Source: Alphaproteobacteria bacterium (GTDB lineage: Bacteria > Pseudomonadota > Alphaproteobacteria > Caulobacterales > Hyphomonadaceae). From it: a stretch of 64,000 bases of DNA. Both the position numbers and the translations under genes were made by a program. Below, piece by piece: positions 43,015 to 50,400 of this stretch. The stretch is taken from NCBI GenBank assembly GCA_018969425.1, contig JAGWYJ010000009.1:1-64000 (forward strand), read 5' to 3'. The notes below the pieces were generated by a model that saw nothing but the letters and a program-made list of their open reading frames with translations, was not told where the DNA came from and searched no databases. The stretch's first letter is position 1; each line of letters starts with the position of its first letter.

Positions 43015-43548
43015 ATGACAGGTTTCGTACGATGGGCAGGCAGTGCGGTCGTGGCGCTCTCTCTGGCCGCCTGCTCGCCTGAAACCGGCGCGCCCTCGGT
43101 TTCAGGCGAAAACTCTCCCGGAACGCCGACAGAATCATCCTCGCAGCCGGCGCCTGAGGAGGTTCCTGAGCCTTTCGTTCTCGCGATCGATGCGGGGCGT
43201 TTAAGCGTTCTGATCGGTCGTGCGCGCGAGGGCCTGGATGAGGGAGCCCCAGCGGTCGATCAGGATGAGGACGATCTGGTCAGGGCTGATCGCGAGTTGC
43301 GCCGCGCGGCTCTGGAGCTCGTGTCTCTCCGGGACGAGATCTGTCGTCGCGGCCGCCTGACGGGGCAGGGCTGCGTGATCCAGGGAGCGCCTTCCTGGGT
43401 GTTCGATCCCCCTGGAGCCGCACCGACGGGGGAAGAAATTTCACGGCGAACGGCCGAGCTTCTTGAAGCCATGCGTCCTTTTGTTGATGTGGGGTGCGGT
43501 CTGGGACAGGCCCCTCAGGATGGACCCGGGTTCTGCTCTGTCGAGTAA
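43015..43548 (+). CDS. Putative lipoprotein
   Basis: A 177-residue protein with signal peptide and lipobox LAAC (Cys20), followed by a Ser/Pro/Glu-rich linker to about residue 55. The mature domain is helical (RLSVLIGRAREGLDEG, RRAALELVSLRDEICRRGRL) and has six further cysteines in pairs-like spacing (DEIC..GQGC, VGCGL, GFC). The ATG at 43015 is preferred to in-frame starts at 42997 and 43000. No family recognised. Confidence 0.72.
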   Translation: MTGFVRWAGSAVVALSLAACSPETGAPSVSGENSPGTPTESSSQPAPEEVPEPFVLAIDAGRLSVLIGRAREGLDEGAPAVDQDEDDLVRADRELRRAALELVSLRDEICRRGRLTGQGCVIQGAPSWVFDPPGAAPTGEEISRRTAELLEAMRPFVDVGCGLGQAPQDGPGFCSVE

Positions 43549-43605
43549 CCTCTCAGCAAGGCTTGTCCATTTACCTCGTCCCTCCAAGGGCGTAGGGCTA
43601 GCTCC

Positions 43606-44334
43606 ATGATTTCACCCCGTGCGGCCCGTCGCATAGCTATCGCCCACAAATGGCTTGGTCTTGTGGTCGGGGCGCAACTCCTTGTCTGGACGGCGACAGG
43701 GCTGTTCTTCTCGCTCTTTCCAATTTCCGACATCCGAGGAGACCGGCTTTGGTCGGCTCCGGAGGGGCGCGCGGTTGATCTTGCGGCTGTGCGTGTTTCG
43801 CCTCAAGACGCTCTGGCTGCCGTTGTAGAGGATCGTCCTGTTTCTGTGACTCTCCGGTCGCTGGCGGACAAACCTGTCTATGAGATCCGGGCGGAGATCG
43901 GATCGTTTCTCGTGTCGGCCGAGACGGCGGAGGTTCTATCGCCGCTTTCAGAAGGACAGGCTCGCGCGATCGCTTCATCCGCCTGGGTGGGGGCGGATGA
44001 ACCCCTGAGACTGGAGTTTCTGGAGGCGCCTCCAAGAGAGTCCGGAGCTGCGGGACCGATCTGGGCGGCGCATTTTGCGGGAGCGGGACACCCGGTGCTC
44101 TATGTGAATGCTGTCAGCGGGCAGCCTGGACCTGTCCGGACCGATCTTTGGAGGACCTATGATCTCTTCTGGTCGCTGCACATCATGGATTATCGATCGC
44201 GCGAGTCCTTTAATCATCCTCTGATTATTGCGGCTGCTGTGCTGGCGCTCTCAACGTCTCTGTTCGGCGTCGGGCTCCTCGTCCATCGTTTCACGCGTGG
44301 GCTCGTCAACAGAAAAGGGAGTATCCCGTCATGA
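43606..44334 (+). CDS. PepSY-domain membrane protein
   Basis: A 242-residue inner-membrane protein with an N-terminal helix (IAHKWLGLVVGAQLLVWTATGLFFS in parts, about 12-37), a periplasmic PepSY-like domain (PVYEIRAEIGSFLVSAETAEVL), a His-rich patch near WSLHIMDYRSRESFNHP, and a C-terminal helix (about 203-225). It resembles the PepSY-associated TM proteins found near ferric-siderophore uptake systems, some of which are reductases. Stop overlaps the next start (ATGA). Confidence 0.82.
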   Translation: MISPRAARRIAIAHKWLGLVVGAQLLVWTATGLFFSLFPISDIRGDRLWSAPEGRAVDLAAVRVSPQDALAAVVEDRPVSVTLRSLADKPVYEIRAEIGSFLVSAETAEVLSPLSEGQARAIASSAWVGADEPLRLEFLEAPPRESGAAGPIWAAHFAGAGHPVLYVNAVSGQPGPVRTDLWRTYDLFWSLHIMDYRSRESFNHPLIIAAAVLALSTSLFGVGLLVHRFTRGLVNRKGSIPS

Positions 44335-44720
44335 CTCCGGCAGATATCGCTGCGCTCCTCGGATGCCTGATTGGGGGCGGCATGGGATTGTACGCAATGT
44401 TCCGTCCATCATGGGCGTCCCGCATCGTCCGTCTCCAGGCGATCCCAGGTCTGGTTGAAGGCCAATCGGAGTTTCGGGCGACTTATGGCGGTTTGTTTTT
44501 CTTCAGTCATGCTCTTGCGGCTTATGCGATCTTGACAGGCCTCGAGGGCGCCGCGCTTGGCGCCGCCATTCTTGGGGCAGGGTGGTTCGGCGCCGGAGTG
44601 GGGCGGATCTTGTCTATTCTTCTGGACCGCGCATGGACCGGGCTCAATGCGTTCAATGTCGGCTTTGAGGCGACGACAGGCGCCTTGATGGCGGCGCCTC
44701 TCATTGTCAGTCATCTTTAG
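44331..44720 (+). CDS. DUF4345-like small membrane protein
   Basis: A 129-residue protein with four predicted helices (about 5-24, 48-68, 73-92, 106-125). The stretch SEFRATYGGLFFFSHALAAYAIL is typical of the DUF4345 group. Function unknown. It is translationally coupled to the PepSY gene and ends 12 bases before rluB. Confidence 0.72.
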   Translation: MTPADIAALLGCLIGGGMGLYAMFRPSWASRIVRLQAIPGLVEGQSEFRATYGGLFFFSHALAAYAILTGLEGAALGAAILGAGWFGAGVGRILSILLDRAWTGLNAFNVGFEATTGALMAAPLIVSHL

Positions 44721-44732
44721 GGGAGACCTCTT

Positions 44733-45641
44733 ATGCCTGATCGGCCCCCGGAGACAACGTCGGGCGCTTTCCTGGAGGGTGAGCGGATCGCAAAGTATCT
44801 TGCGAGCGCCGGCCTCGCTTCACGTCGTGAGATCGAACGATACATTCTCGACGGTCGCGTGATGGTCGACGGGGTCAAGCTGGAAACTCCTGCGTTCAAG
44901 GTGACGGGTCAGGAGCGAATTCTGGTGGATGGGAAGCCGGTGGCGCGGCCCACGGTCTCCCGTCTGTGGCGCTATCACAAGCCCTCAGGCCTGGTGACAA
45001 CCAATCAGGATCCTGATGGTCGGCCGACGATCTTTGACATGTTGCCTGGCGACCTTCCCAGGGTGCTGACCATTGGTCGTCTTGATCTCAACACTGAGGG
45101 ACTGCTTCTCCTGACAAACGACGGGGGGCTCGCGCGTGCGCTCGAACTCCCCAGTACGGGTCTCCAGAGAACCTATAGGGCGAGGGCTTACGGTCGTATC
45201 ACGCAGCCGGATCTCGATCGCCTTCGTGACGGAATTGTAGTCGACGGGGTGGAGTATCGCTCCATTCGTGCGCGGCTCGAGCGATCCGTCGGCGCCAATT
45301 GCTGGATCGAACTGGTTCTGACGGAAGGCAAGAACCGCGAGGTTCGGCGGGCGCTTGAGAGCCTCGGTCTCAAGGTGAACCGCCTGATACGCGTCTCTTA
45401 TGGACCTTTCGAGCTGGCGGATCTGGCTCCTGGCGCCGTAGCCGAAGTGTCCCCGGCGGACCTTCTGGCCGAAGTCGGCGAGATGATCGCTCCGGAGCGG
45501 CGGCCGGATCCGAGCCGCCCTGTTCGGGCCCTTGCGCGCAGCAGCGGGGCGAAGAAGGATGCTGAACGACGCGTTTCTCGGGATGATCGCCCAAAGGCGG
45601 GCCCTGATCGGAACGCTCGCCGGCCCCTCAGAAAACGCTGA
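44733..45641 (+). CDS. rluB: RluB/RsuA-family 23S rRNA pseudouridine synthase
   Basis: A 302-residue enzyme. The S4 RNA-binding domain (about 15-75: RIAKYLASAGLASRREIERYI) precedes the synthase domain with YHKPSGLVTT, catalytic Asp in GRLDLNTEGLLLLTNDG (about 113-129) and EGKNREVRRALESLGLKVNRLIR in parts. The last 50 residues are a basic tail (KKDAERRVSRDD, RRPLRKR). RluB type is inferred from sequence style; RsuA-like alternatives cannot be ruled out. Confidence 0.92.
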   Translation: MPDRPPETTSGAFLEGERIAKYLASAGLASRREIERYILDGRVMVDGVKLETPAFKVTGQERILVDGKPVARPTVSRLWRYHKPSGLVTTNQDPDGRPTIFDMLPGDLPRVLTIGRLDLNTEGLLLLTNDGGLARALELPSTGLQRTYRARAYGRITQPDLDRLRDGIVVDGVEYRSIRARLERSVGANCWIELVLTEGKNREVRRALESLGLKVNRLIRVSYGPFELADLAPGAVAEVSPADLLAEVGEMIAPERRPDPSRPVRALARSSGAKKDAERRVSRDDRPKAGPDRNARRPLRKR

Positions 45642-45678
45642 GCGGATACGGTTGTTTACATCATCAGGGGAGACCACG

Positions 45679-46293
45679 ATGAAGCTCTATACCGCCGCAA
45701 TGGCCCCGAACCCGGACCGTGTCCGTTTTTTTCTGCAGGAAAAAGGGGTCTGGGATCAGATTGATCGCGTCGAGGTCTCGATCATGAAGGGCGAACATAA
45801 GACGCCCGCCTACCTGAAGGTGAGCCCTCTGGCTCAGGTGCCCGCTCTTAGCCTGGATAACGGGGCGAACATCACCGAGAGCCGGGCTTTGTGCACGTAT
45901 TTTGAAAGCGTCTTTCCTGAGCCGAACCTGATGGGGCGCGACGGGCAGGAGGCGGCGGAGATTGAGATGTGGGACAGGCGCGTGGAGCTCTCCTACATGG
46001 GTCATATCGCGGGTTGGTTCCGGCACTCTCACCCCGCCATGGCGGAGCTCGAAAAACCGCAGTGTGCGGAATGGGCTGAAATCTGTTCCCGGCGGGCGCA
46101 AGGCGGCGCCGAGTTCTTCAACGCACGACTTGAGGCGTCACCCTTTGTTGCAGGGGACCGGTTCACGATTGCGGACATCTCGCTTTATGTCTGCATGGGG
46201 TTTGGGAGGCTTGTGAAGTTCAAGCCGTGGGAGACTTTGCCCGCACTCGCCGGCTGGCGGGAGCGGATGGCGAGCCGTCCTGGTCTTTCCTGA
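45679..46293 (+). CDS. Glutathione S-transferase
   Basis: A 204-residue GST: thioredoxin-fold half with MAPNPDRVRFFLQEKGV and SPLAQVPAL, the glutathione-binding ITESRALCTYFE, then a helical half with WDRRVELSYMGHIAGWFRHSHP and FTIADISLYVCMGFG. The style with APNPDRVR and WFRHSHP is that of a common alphaproteobacterial GST group. ATG at 45679 has GGGGAGA upstream. Convergent with the thioesterase gene. Confidence 0.9.
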   Translation: MKLYTAAMAPNPDRVRFFLQEKGVWDQIDRVEVSIMKGEHKTPAYLKVSPLAQVPALSLDNGANITESRALCTYFESVFPEPNLMGRDGQEAAEIEMWDRRVELSYMGHIAGWFRHSHPAMAELEKPQCAEWAEICSRRAQGGAEFFNARLEASPFVAGDRFTIADISLYVCMGFGRLVKFKPWETLPALAGWRERMASRPGLS

Positions 46294-46300
46294 TCGGACG

Positions 46301-46735
46301 TCAGGCCGCCGGCTTGGGCTTCACGCGGGTAATAACCGAGGTGAAGCTCAGGCAGGGTCGTCCCGCCGCCGTTATCAGTCCGCGAACGTAGATGAGCCGG
46401 CCTCCGGCTCGGGTCACCTCGCCGGTCGCCTCCATCACGTCGCCGACGGAGGCTGGACCGAGGAAATCGCCGCTGAGATTGACCGTCACGGCGTTGCCGC
46501 CGAGCACGTCCTGAGCGAAGGCGAAAACGCAGTAGTCCGCAAAGGTCAGCATGCAGCCTCCGTGCATGAACCCTCCGCCATTCATGTGCCGCGGTTCGGC
46601 GACGAACCTGCACACCACCCGACCATCGTCAAACTTGCGGTAGTAGAATGGACCGCTGTTTGTCTCGAAAGCGTCGTTCGGCCAGGTTTTCCACCCTGCC
46701 CATGGGCCGGTTTCTATCAGAACTGCGTTGCTCAT
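46301..46735 (-). CDS. PaaI-type hotdog-fold thioesterase
   Basis: A 144-residue acyl-CoA thioesterase-like protein. The hotdog core has RHMNGGGFMHGGCMLTFADYCVFAFAQ in parts, where HGG and the following acidic Asp match the PaaI active-site region, then AVTVNLSGDFLGPASVGD. ATG at 46735 is chosen; an ATG at 46768 is possible. Substrate unknown. Confidence 0.86.
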   Translation of the reverse strand: MSNAVLIETGPWAGWKTWPNDAFETNSGPFYYRKFDDGRVVCRFVAEPRHMNGGGFMHGGCMLTFADYCVFAFAQDVLGGNAVTVNLSGDFLGPASVGDVMEATGEVTRAGGRLIYVRGLITAAGRPCLSFTSVITRVKPKPAA

Positions 46736-46835
46736 CGCACTTTCACACTGTCGATCTGTCTGCCGCATGGCCTAAAGGCCGTCGCAGACTTTGTCATGTG
46801 GCTGCTGATGATTTTCCGCAATCAGATAACGCGCC

Positions 46836-46864
46836 TTGAACTCCGATCGCGCTTCGCGTATGGC
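46836..46864 (+). promoter_or_regulatory. Sigma-70-type promoter of tRNA-Trp
   Basis: TTGAAC (46836-46841), exact 17-base spacer, TATGGC (46859-46864). Transcription would start about 10 bases before the mature tRNA 5' end at 46882. Confidence 0.6.
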
Positions 46865-46881
46865 CGTCTCGGTCTGGTTTT

Positions 46882-46957
46882 AGGGGTATAGCTCAGCTGG
46901 TAGAGCATCGGTCTCCAAAACCGAGGGTCGCGGGTTCGATCCCTGCTGCCCCTGCCA
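46882..46957 (+). tRNA. tRNA-Trp (CCA anticodon)
   Basis: A 76-base cloverleaf: acceptor AGGGGTA with TGCCCCT (one G-T), D arm with AGCTCAGCTGGTAGAGC, anticodon stem TCGGT/ACCGA with loop CTCCAAA (anticodon CCA), T arm GCGGG-TTCGATC-CCTGC, discriminator G and encoded CCA. In many alphaproteobacteria this gene heads secE-nusG-rplK; here no such gene follows on the strand. Confidence 0.97.
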
Positions 46958-46971
46958 GACCTTCTCTTGAT

Positions 46972-46998
46972 CCTCCCTCCGTTGACGGGGGGGGGAGG
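46972..46998 (+). terminator. Strong GC hairpin after tRNA-Trp
   Basis: CCTCCCTCC (46972-46980) can pair with the right arm of nine G followed by AGG (46987-46998) across a short loop, 15 bases after the tRNA. No T tract. It may end the tRNA transcript or act in 3' processing. Confidence 0.45.
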
Positions 46999-47072
46999 CT
47001 GCAAATGGGTCGGCCTTCCGCCAGGCGTGTCTCAGTCTGAAGCTAATCAGTCGTTTCCAGGCATGAACCTTC

Positions 47073-47975
47073 TCAGGCGGCCCGCGAATGCGGTCGCCAG
47101 CGGGCGAACAGCCCTGTCGGCAGGGTAAATCCTCGCCCGCTTTCCCTGATCGCCATTTCGCCGCAATCAATCTCCCCGCCGAGATGCTCAAATGTCGTCG
47201 CAAGGGTCTGGGCTACGGCCAGGTAGGACAATCTCACCGCGTAGACGGTTGCGATCACGAACAGGGGGTCTGGGGACAGAAGCTGGCGGACCCGCTCGAG
47301 AAGGGGGGAGAATTCCTCTTCAAAGCGCCAGGTCTCGTTCTTCGGGCCGCGTCCGAATTTGGGCGGATCGAGGACCACGGCATCATAGGTCCGACCCCTG
47401 CGGATCTCACGGTCGACGAAGCTCATCGCATCGTCGCAGATCCAGCGGACCGGCCTGTCCGCGAGCCCGGAGAGCGTCTGGTTCTCCCGGCCCTGGCCAA
47501 TGGACTTGGCGGACGCGTCGAGGTGAACCACCTCCGCGCCCGCTGCTGCGGCGGCGAGGCTCATGACGCCTGTATAGCCGAACAGGTTGAGGAGCCGCAC
47601 GGGTCGACCCGCCCCGCGAATGGTCTTCGACGCCCATCGCCAGTGAACAGAGTGCTCCGGGAAGATTCCTGTGTGGCGGAAGGCGCTGCATCGGGCGTTC
47701 AGGGTCAGCGACTCCCAGCGGATCGGCCAGCTCTCCGGGGGCGGCCGTCGGGGGCTGGTCCATTGTCCCCGTTCGTCTTCTCCCTCTTTGGCGAGAAACA
47801 CCGCATCGGCCGTCCACGACTCGACGGGCGCCTGGGGACGCCAGAGCGCCTGCGGATCAGGGCGGTTAAGGCGTTGAACGCCGTATCGTTCAAGCTTGCG
47901 TCCGTCGCCGCTATCGATCAGCTCGTAATCCCGCCAGTCATCGCTGATGAGGAGAGAGAAAGGATGGATGATCAC
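47073..47975 (-). CDS. Class I SAM-dependent rRNA methyltransferase (RlmI/RlmK-like)
   Basis: A 300-residue methyltransferase. The SAM-binding motif LLNLFGYTGVMSLAAA is near 130-145, then VVHLDASAKSIGQGREN and the m5C-type or m2G-type motif IV VVLDPPKFGRGPKNETW (about 202-218). The N-terminal part (YELIDSGDGRKLERYG) resembles the family that is usually adjacent to a SpoU-type methyltransferase, as here (four-base overlap). The exact rRNA target is unknown. Confidence 0.87.
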   Translation of the reverse strand: MIIHPFSLLISDDWRDYELIDSGDGRKLERYGVQRLNRPDPQALWRPQAPVESWTADAVFLAKEGEDERGQWTSPRRPPPESWPIRWESLTLNARCSAFRHTGIFPEHSVHWRWASKTIRGAGRPVRLLNLFGYTGVMSLAAAAAGAEVVHLDASAKSIGQGRENQTLSGLADRPVRWICDDAMSFVDREIRRGRTYDAVVLDPPKFGRGPKNETWRFEEEFSPLLERVRQLLSPDPLFVIATVYAVRLSYLAVAQTLATTFEHLGGEIDCGEMAIRESGRGFTLPTGLFARWRPHSRAA

Positions 47976-48820
47976 GAAGCCGCCCCCTCATAACCGGTTG
48001 AGCGCCAGACCTCGTAGATCATGACGCCTGCGGCTGAGGCGAGGTTCAGGCTGTCGGCCGCACCCGCCATGGGGATCCGCACGAGAACGTCGCACTCAGA
48101 CTCGAATGACGGAGGCAAACCGGACTGTTCGTTGCCGAGAACGACGATGCTCTTCTCCTGGTATCGAACCTGATCGTGACGTTGTCGTCCACGCATGGAG
48201 GCCGCCGTCAGCTGAGCCCCGGTCGCCGCCTTCCATCGCAGGAACTCCTGCGCATCGGCCCTCGCCAGCGGCATAGCGAAGACGGAGCCCATGGACGCTC
48301 GCACCGCCTCCATGGAGAAGGGATCGCAGGTGTCTCCGATCAGAACGACCGCATCCACGCCCGCCGCATCGCCTGTCCGCAGAATGGTCCCGAGATTTCC
48401 AGGATCCCTTACCTCGAACAACGCCAGCCAGCGTCGCGCTCCCTCGGTTGGAAGATCTGTCAACGTCGACAGGCGCTGGTGAAAGGCGGCTATGACTGTC
48501 TGCGGATTGTCTTTGCGTGAGACGGCGCTCATCACCTTCTCGCTAGCGGTCAGCGTGCGGGCGCCAGCTTTTCGCAGCCGCTCCAGCAGGTCTGCGGTGC
48601 GGGGGCGCTCAAGGGCCGGAAGGCCGGCCAGCGCGACGGCCGGTCTCCATCCATGCCGAAGTCCTTCCTCGATCAGTCGCGCGCCTTCCGCTAAGAACAG
48701 CCCAGTTTCTTCCCGAGCCTTCTTTCGGTCGAGCGATCTGAGGCGCTTGACGGTGTCGTTCGACACGCTCGTGACATGTTCCGGAGCAAATCCGGAGGAA
48801 GGGCTGACGGGCGGCGTCAT
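47972..48820 (-). CDS. SpoU/TrmH-family RNA 2'-O-methyltransferase
   Basis: A 282-residue SPOUT enzyme with an N-terminal substrate-binding domain (RLRSLDRKKAREETGLFLAEGARLIEEGL in parts) and the C-terminal knot domain: EVRDPGNLGTILRTGDAAG, VVLGNEQSGLP and IPMAGAADSLNLASAAGVMIYE (in parts). Resembles TsnR/RlmB-like enzymes. It is the upstream member of an overlapping pair with the rRNA methyltransferase, divergent from the OmpA-like gene. Confidence 0.9.
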   Translation of the reverse strand: MTPPVSPSSGFAPEHVTSVSNDTVKRLRSLDRKKAREETGLFLAEGARLIEEGLRHGWRPAVALAGLPALERPRTADLLERLRKAGARTLTASEKVMSAVSRKDNPQTVIAAFHQRLSTLTDLPTEGARRWLALFEVRDPGNLGTILRTGDAAGVDAVVLIGDTCDPFSMEAVRASMGSVFAMPLARADAQEFLRWKAATGAQLTAASMRGRQRHDQVRYQEKSIVVLGNEQSGLPPSFESECDVLVRIPMAGAADSLNLASAAGVMIYEVWRSTGYEGAAS

Positions 48821-48923
48821 GAAATGTGGGGTCGTGGCATGTGGGAAGCCGGAATATGAACCGGATCAGATCCGGCCTGTCTGGTCTATGCATGTTAGGG
48901 AGACGATGGAAGTCTGAAACGCC

Positions 48924-49661
48924 ATGGATCTCGTCTCTCATCTTCGACTTCGTTCGGCTCGGCTTGGCGGCAGGGCGCCTTATTGGGCGGCCGCCGCTGT
49001 CATGGCGTGTCTGCTCGGCGCTGCCGGACTGTTGGCTCAGGGGATTGAGAGGCGTCTGGAGGAGCGGGCGCGAGCGGCCCTCGCTTCCGAAGGGGCGGAT
49101 TGGGCGACGGTTGAGATGGCAGGTAGGTCCGCCATCCTTATGGGAACGCCCCCGGATGAAAGGGCCCGGCTCGCGGCGATGCGGAGCGTACTGGTGTCCA
49201 GCGGATCGGGCTGGTTTCAGGGGGTGGCCCGGGTTCGCCTTCGGTCAGGTCCGATGTCTCAGGTCGGCGCAGAGCCTTCGACGGCATCTTCATGCGATGA
49301 GCCGCCTCCGGGGTTTGACCCCTCCGTTTTTCGGTTTGATGTGGGGGCGGCGGGGCTGAGCCGGCGGCAACTGGACAGGATCTCGGTCATGGCGGCCGGT
49401 TTGATCGCCTGCCCGAACTGGGAGCTCGAAATTGAAGGTCATACCGACGCCGCGGGTTCGACGACCGCAAATATGCGTTTGAGCGCCCGACGCGCCGAGG
49501 CTGTCAGGATCGCCCTGATCGGTGAAGGGGTATCCGGAGACCGGATCAGAACCGCCGCCTTCGGGGCTTCAAGGCCGGTGAGGGGTTCCGGGGGCGCGAT
49601 CGAGGCCGATGCCAGCCGTCGGATCGAAATCCGACTGATCAGGAAGGAGCAAAGGTCATGA
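48924..49661 (+). CDS. OmpA-family C-terminal domain protein with one membrane helix
   Basis: A 245-residue protein. One N-terminal helix (about 20-39, WAAAAVMACLLGAAGLLAQG) precedes a short domain (about 45-110) that looks like half a BON-type fold (DWATVEMAGRSAILMGTPPDERARLAAM in parts). The C-terminal OmpA domain (about 135-240) has LEIEGHTDAAGSTTANMRLSARRAEAVR in parts and RIRTAAFGASRPV, which would bind peptidoglycan in the periplasm. Its stop overlaps the next gene by four bases. Confidence 0.84.
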   Translation: MDLVSHLRLRSARLGGRAPYWAAAAVMACLLGAAGLLAQGIERRLEERARAALASEGADWATVEMAGRSAILMGTPPDERARLAAMRSVLVSSGSGWFQGVARVRLRSGPMSQVGAEPSTASSCDEPPPGFDPSVFRFDVGAAGLSRRQLDRISVMAAGLIACPNWELEIEGHTDAAGSTTANMRLSARRAEAVRIALIGEGVSGDRIRTAAFGASRPVRGSGGAIEADASRRIEIRLIRKEQRS

Positions 49662-50362
49662 TGTGGCTCATGATAGAGATCTGGATCCTCCTTTGTCTCG
49701 CGGTCGCTCTGGGAGCTCTGCTCGGCTGGTTCCTCGCTAAAGGAGGGATTGCAATCCGGCCCTGGGCCCCCGTCAGGACCGGTGAGACGCTCCGTCTGCC
49801 TGTTTTTCAGTCTGAGCCTGAGCCGCTTCGGCTTGCGAGCACGACGGAGGTCCGGGACAGGTCCGCGGAGCAGGTTGAAGCGGGGTCTGCCGCTGATGAC
49901 GGCGAGGCTCTCAGGCTGCGTTTACGGGCCGCTTACGCCGAGGCCCGGATTCGTATTCTGGAGGGGATGCTTCGGGACACGATCGCCAAGCCGTCGACGT
50001 CATCCTCCACCCCTGAGAACGGGGAGGCGGGAGCGTCCATGATACGACATCCGGGCCTCTCCCTGCCAGCCCCCCGTGCGGAAGGCCCTGATCCGCTGCA
50101 GCGATTGTCCGGGCTCGGACCGTCGATCGAGAGGCGCCTTCATGATGTGGGAATATTTCATTTCGACCAGCTGGCCCGAATGTCTGAGGAGGACGCAAAA
50201 TGGCTGGACGCCCAGCTTGGGGGCGCCGGCCGCGTGCGCTTCGAAAACTGGATTGCGGAGGCCGGACGCCTGAGCGTGGAGAGGGCGGCTCAAGGTTCAG
50301 CAGAGCTTGATCGAGCCCCGTGCTTTTGCGACGCACTTGCAACAAGGAGCAAACCGACTTAG
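49658..50362 (+). CDS. Membrane-anchored helix-hairpin-helix protein
   Basis: A 234-residue protein. Helix 1 covers about 5-27 (IEIWILLCLAVALGALLGWFL), then a long low-complexity cytosolic part with a short coiled coil (LRLRLRAAYAEARIRILEGML), and a HhH-like domain near 145-205: LQRLSGLGPSIERRLHDVGIF and FDQLARMSEEDAKWLDAQL. The latter resembles the domain fused to NuoE or ribosomal bL21 in many alphaproteobacteria. ATGA-coupled to the OmpA-like gene and overlapping the receptor promoter region at its end. Function unknown. Confidence 0.78.
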   Translation: MMWLMIEIWILLCLAVALGALLGWFLAKGGIAIRPWAPVRTGETLRLPVFQSEPEPLRLASTTEVRDRSAEQVEAGSAADDGEALRLRLRAAYAEARIRILEGMLRDTIAKPSTSSSTPENGEAGASMIRHPGLSLPAPRAEGPDPLQRLSGLGPSIERRLHDVGIFHFDQLARMSEEDAKWLDAQLGGAGRVRFENWIAEAGRLSVERAAQGSAELDRAPCFCDALATRSKPT

Positions 50363-50370
50363 AGATGCGA

Positions 50371-50387
50371 TTGCGAATTAGTCGCAA
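50371..50387. promoter_or_regulatory. Fur-like operator before the TonB receptor gene
   Basis: TTGCGA (50371-50376), ATTAG, TCGCAA (50382-50387) is a 17-base dyad with perfect 6-base arms, 13 bases before the receptor ATG and just after the previous stop. A weak promoter (TTGCAA 50337-50342, 16-base spacer, TTAGAG 50359-50364) lies directly upstream, so a bound repressor would cover the start of transcription. Similarity to Fur sites is by eye. Confidence 0.5.
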
Positions 50388-50400
50388 AAAGGTCTCTGTG

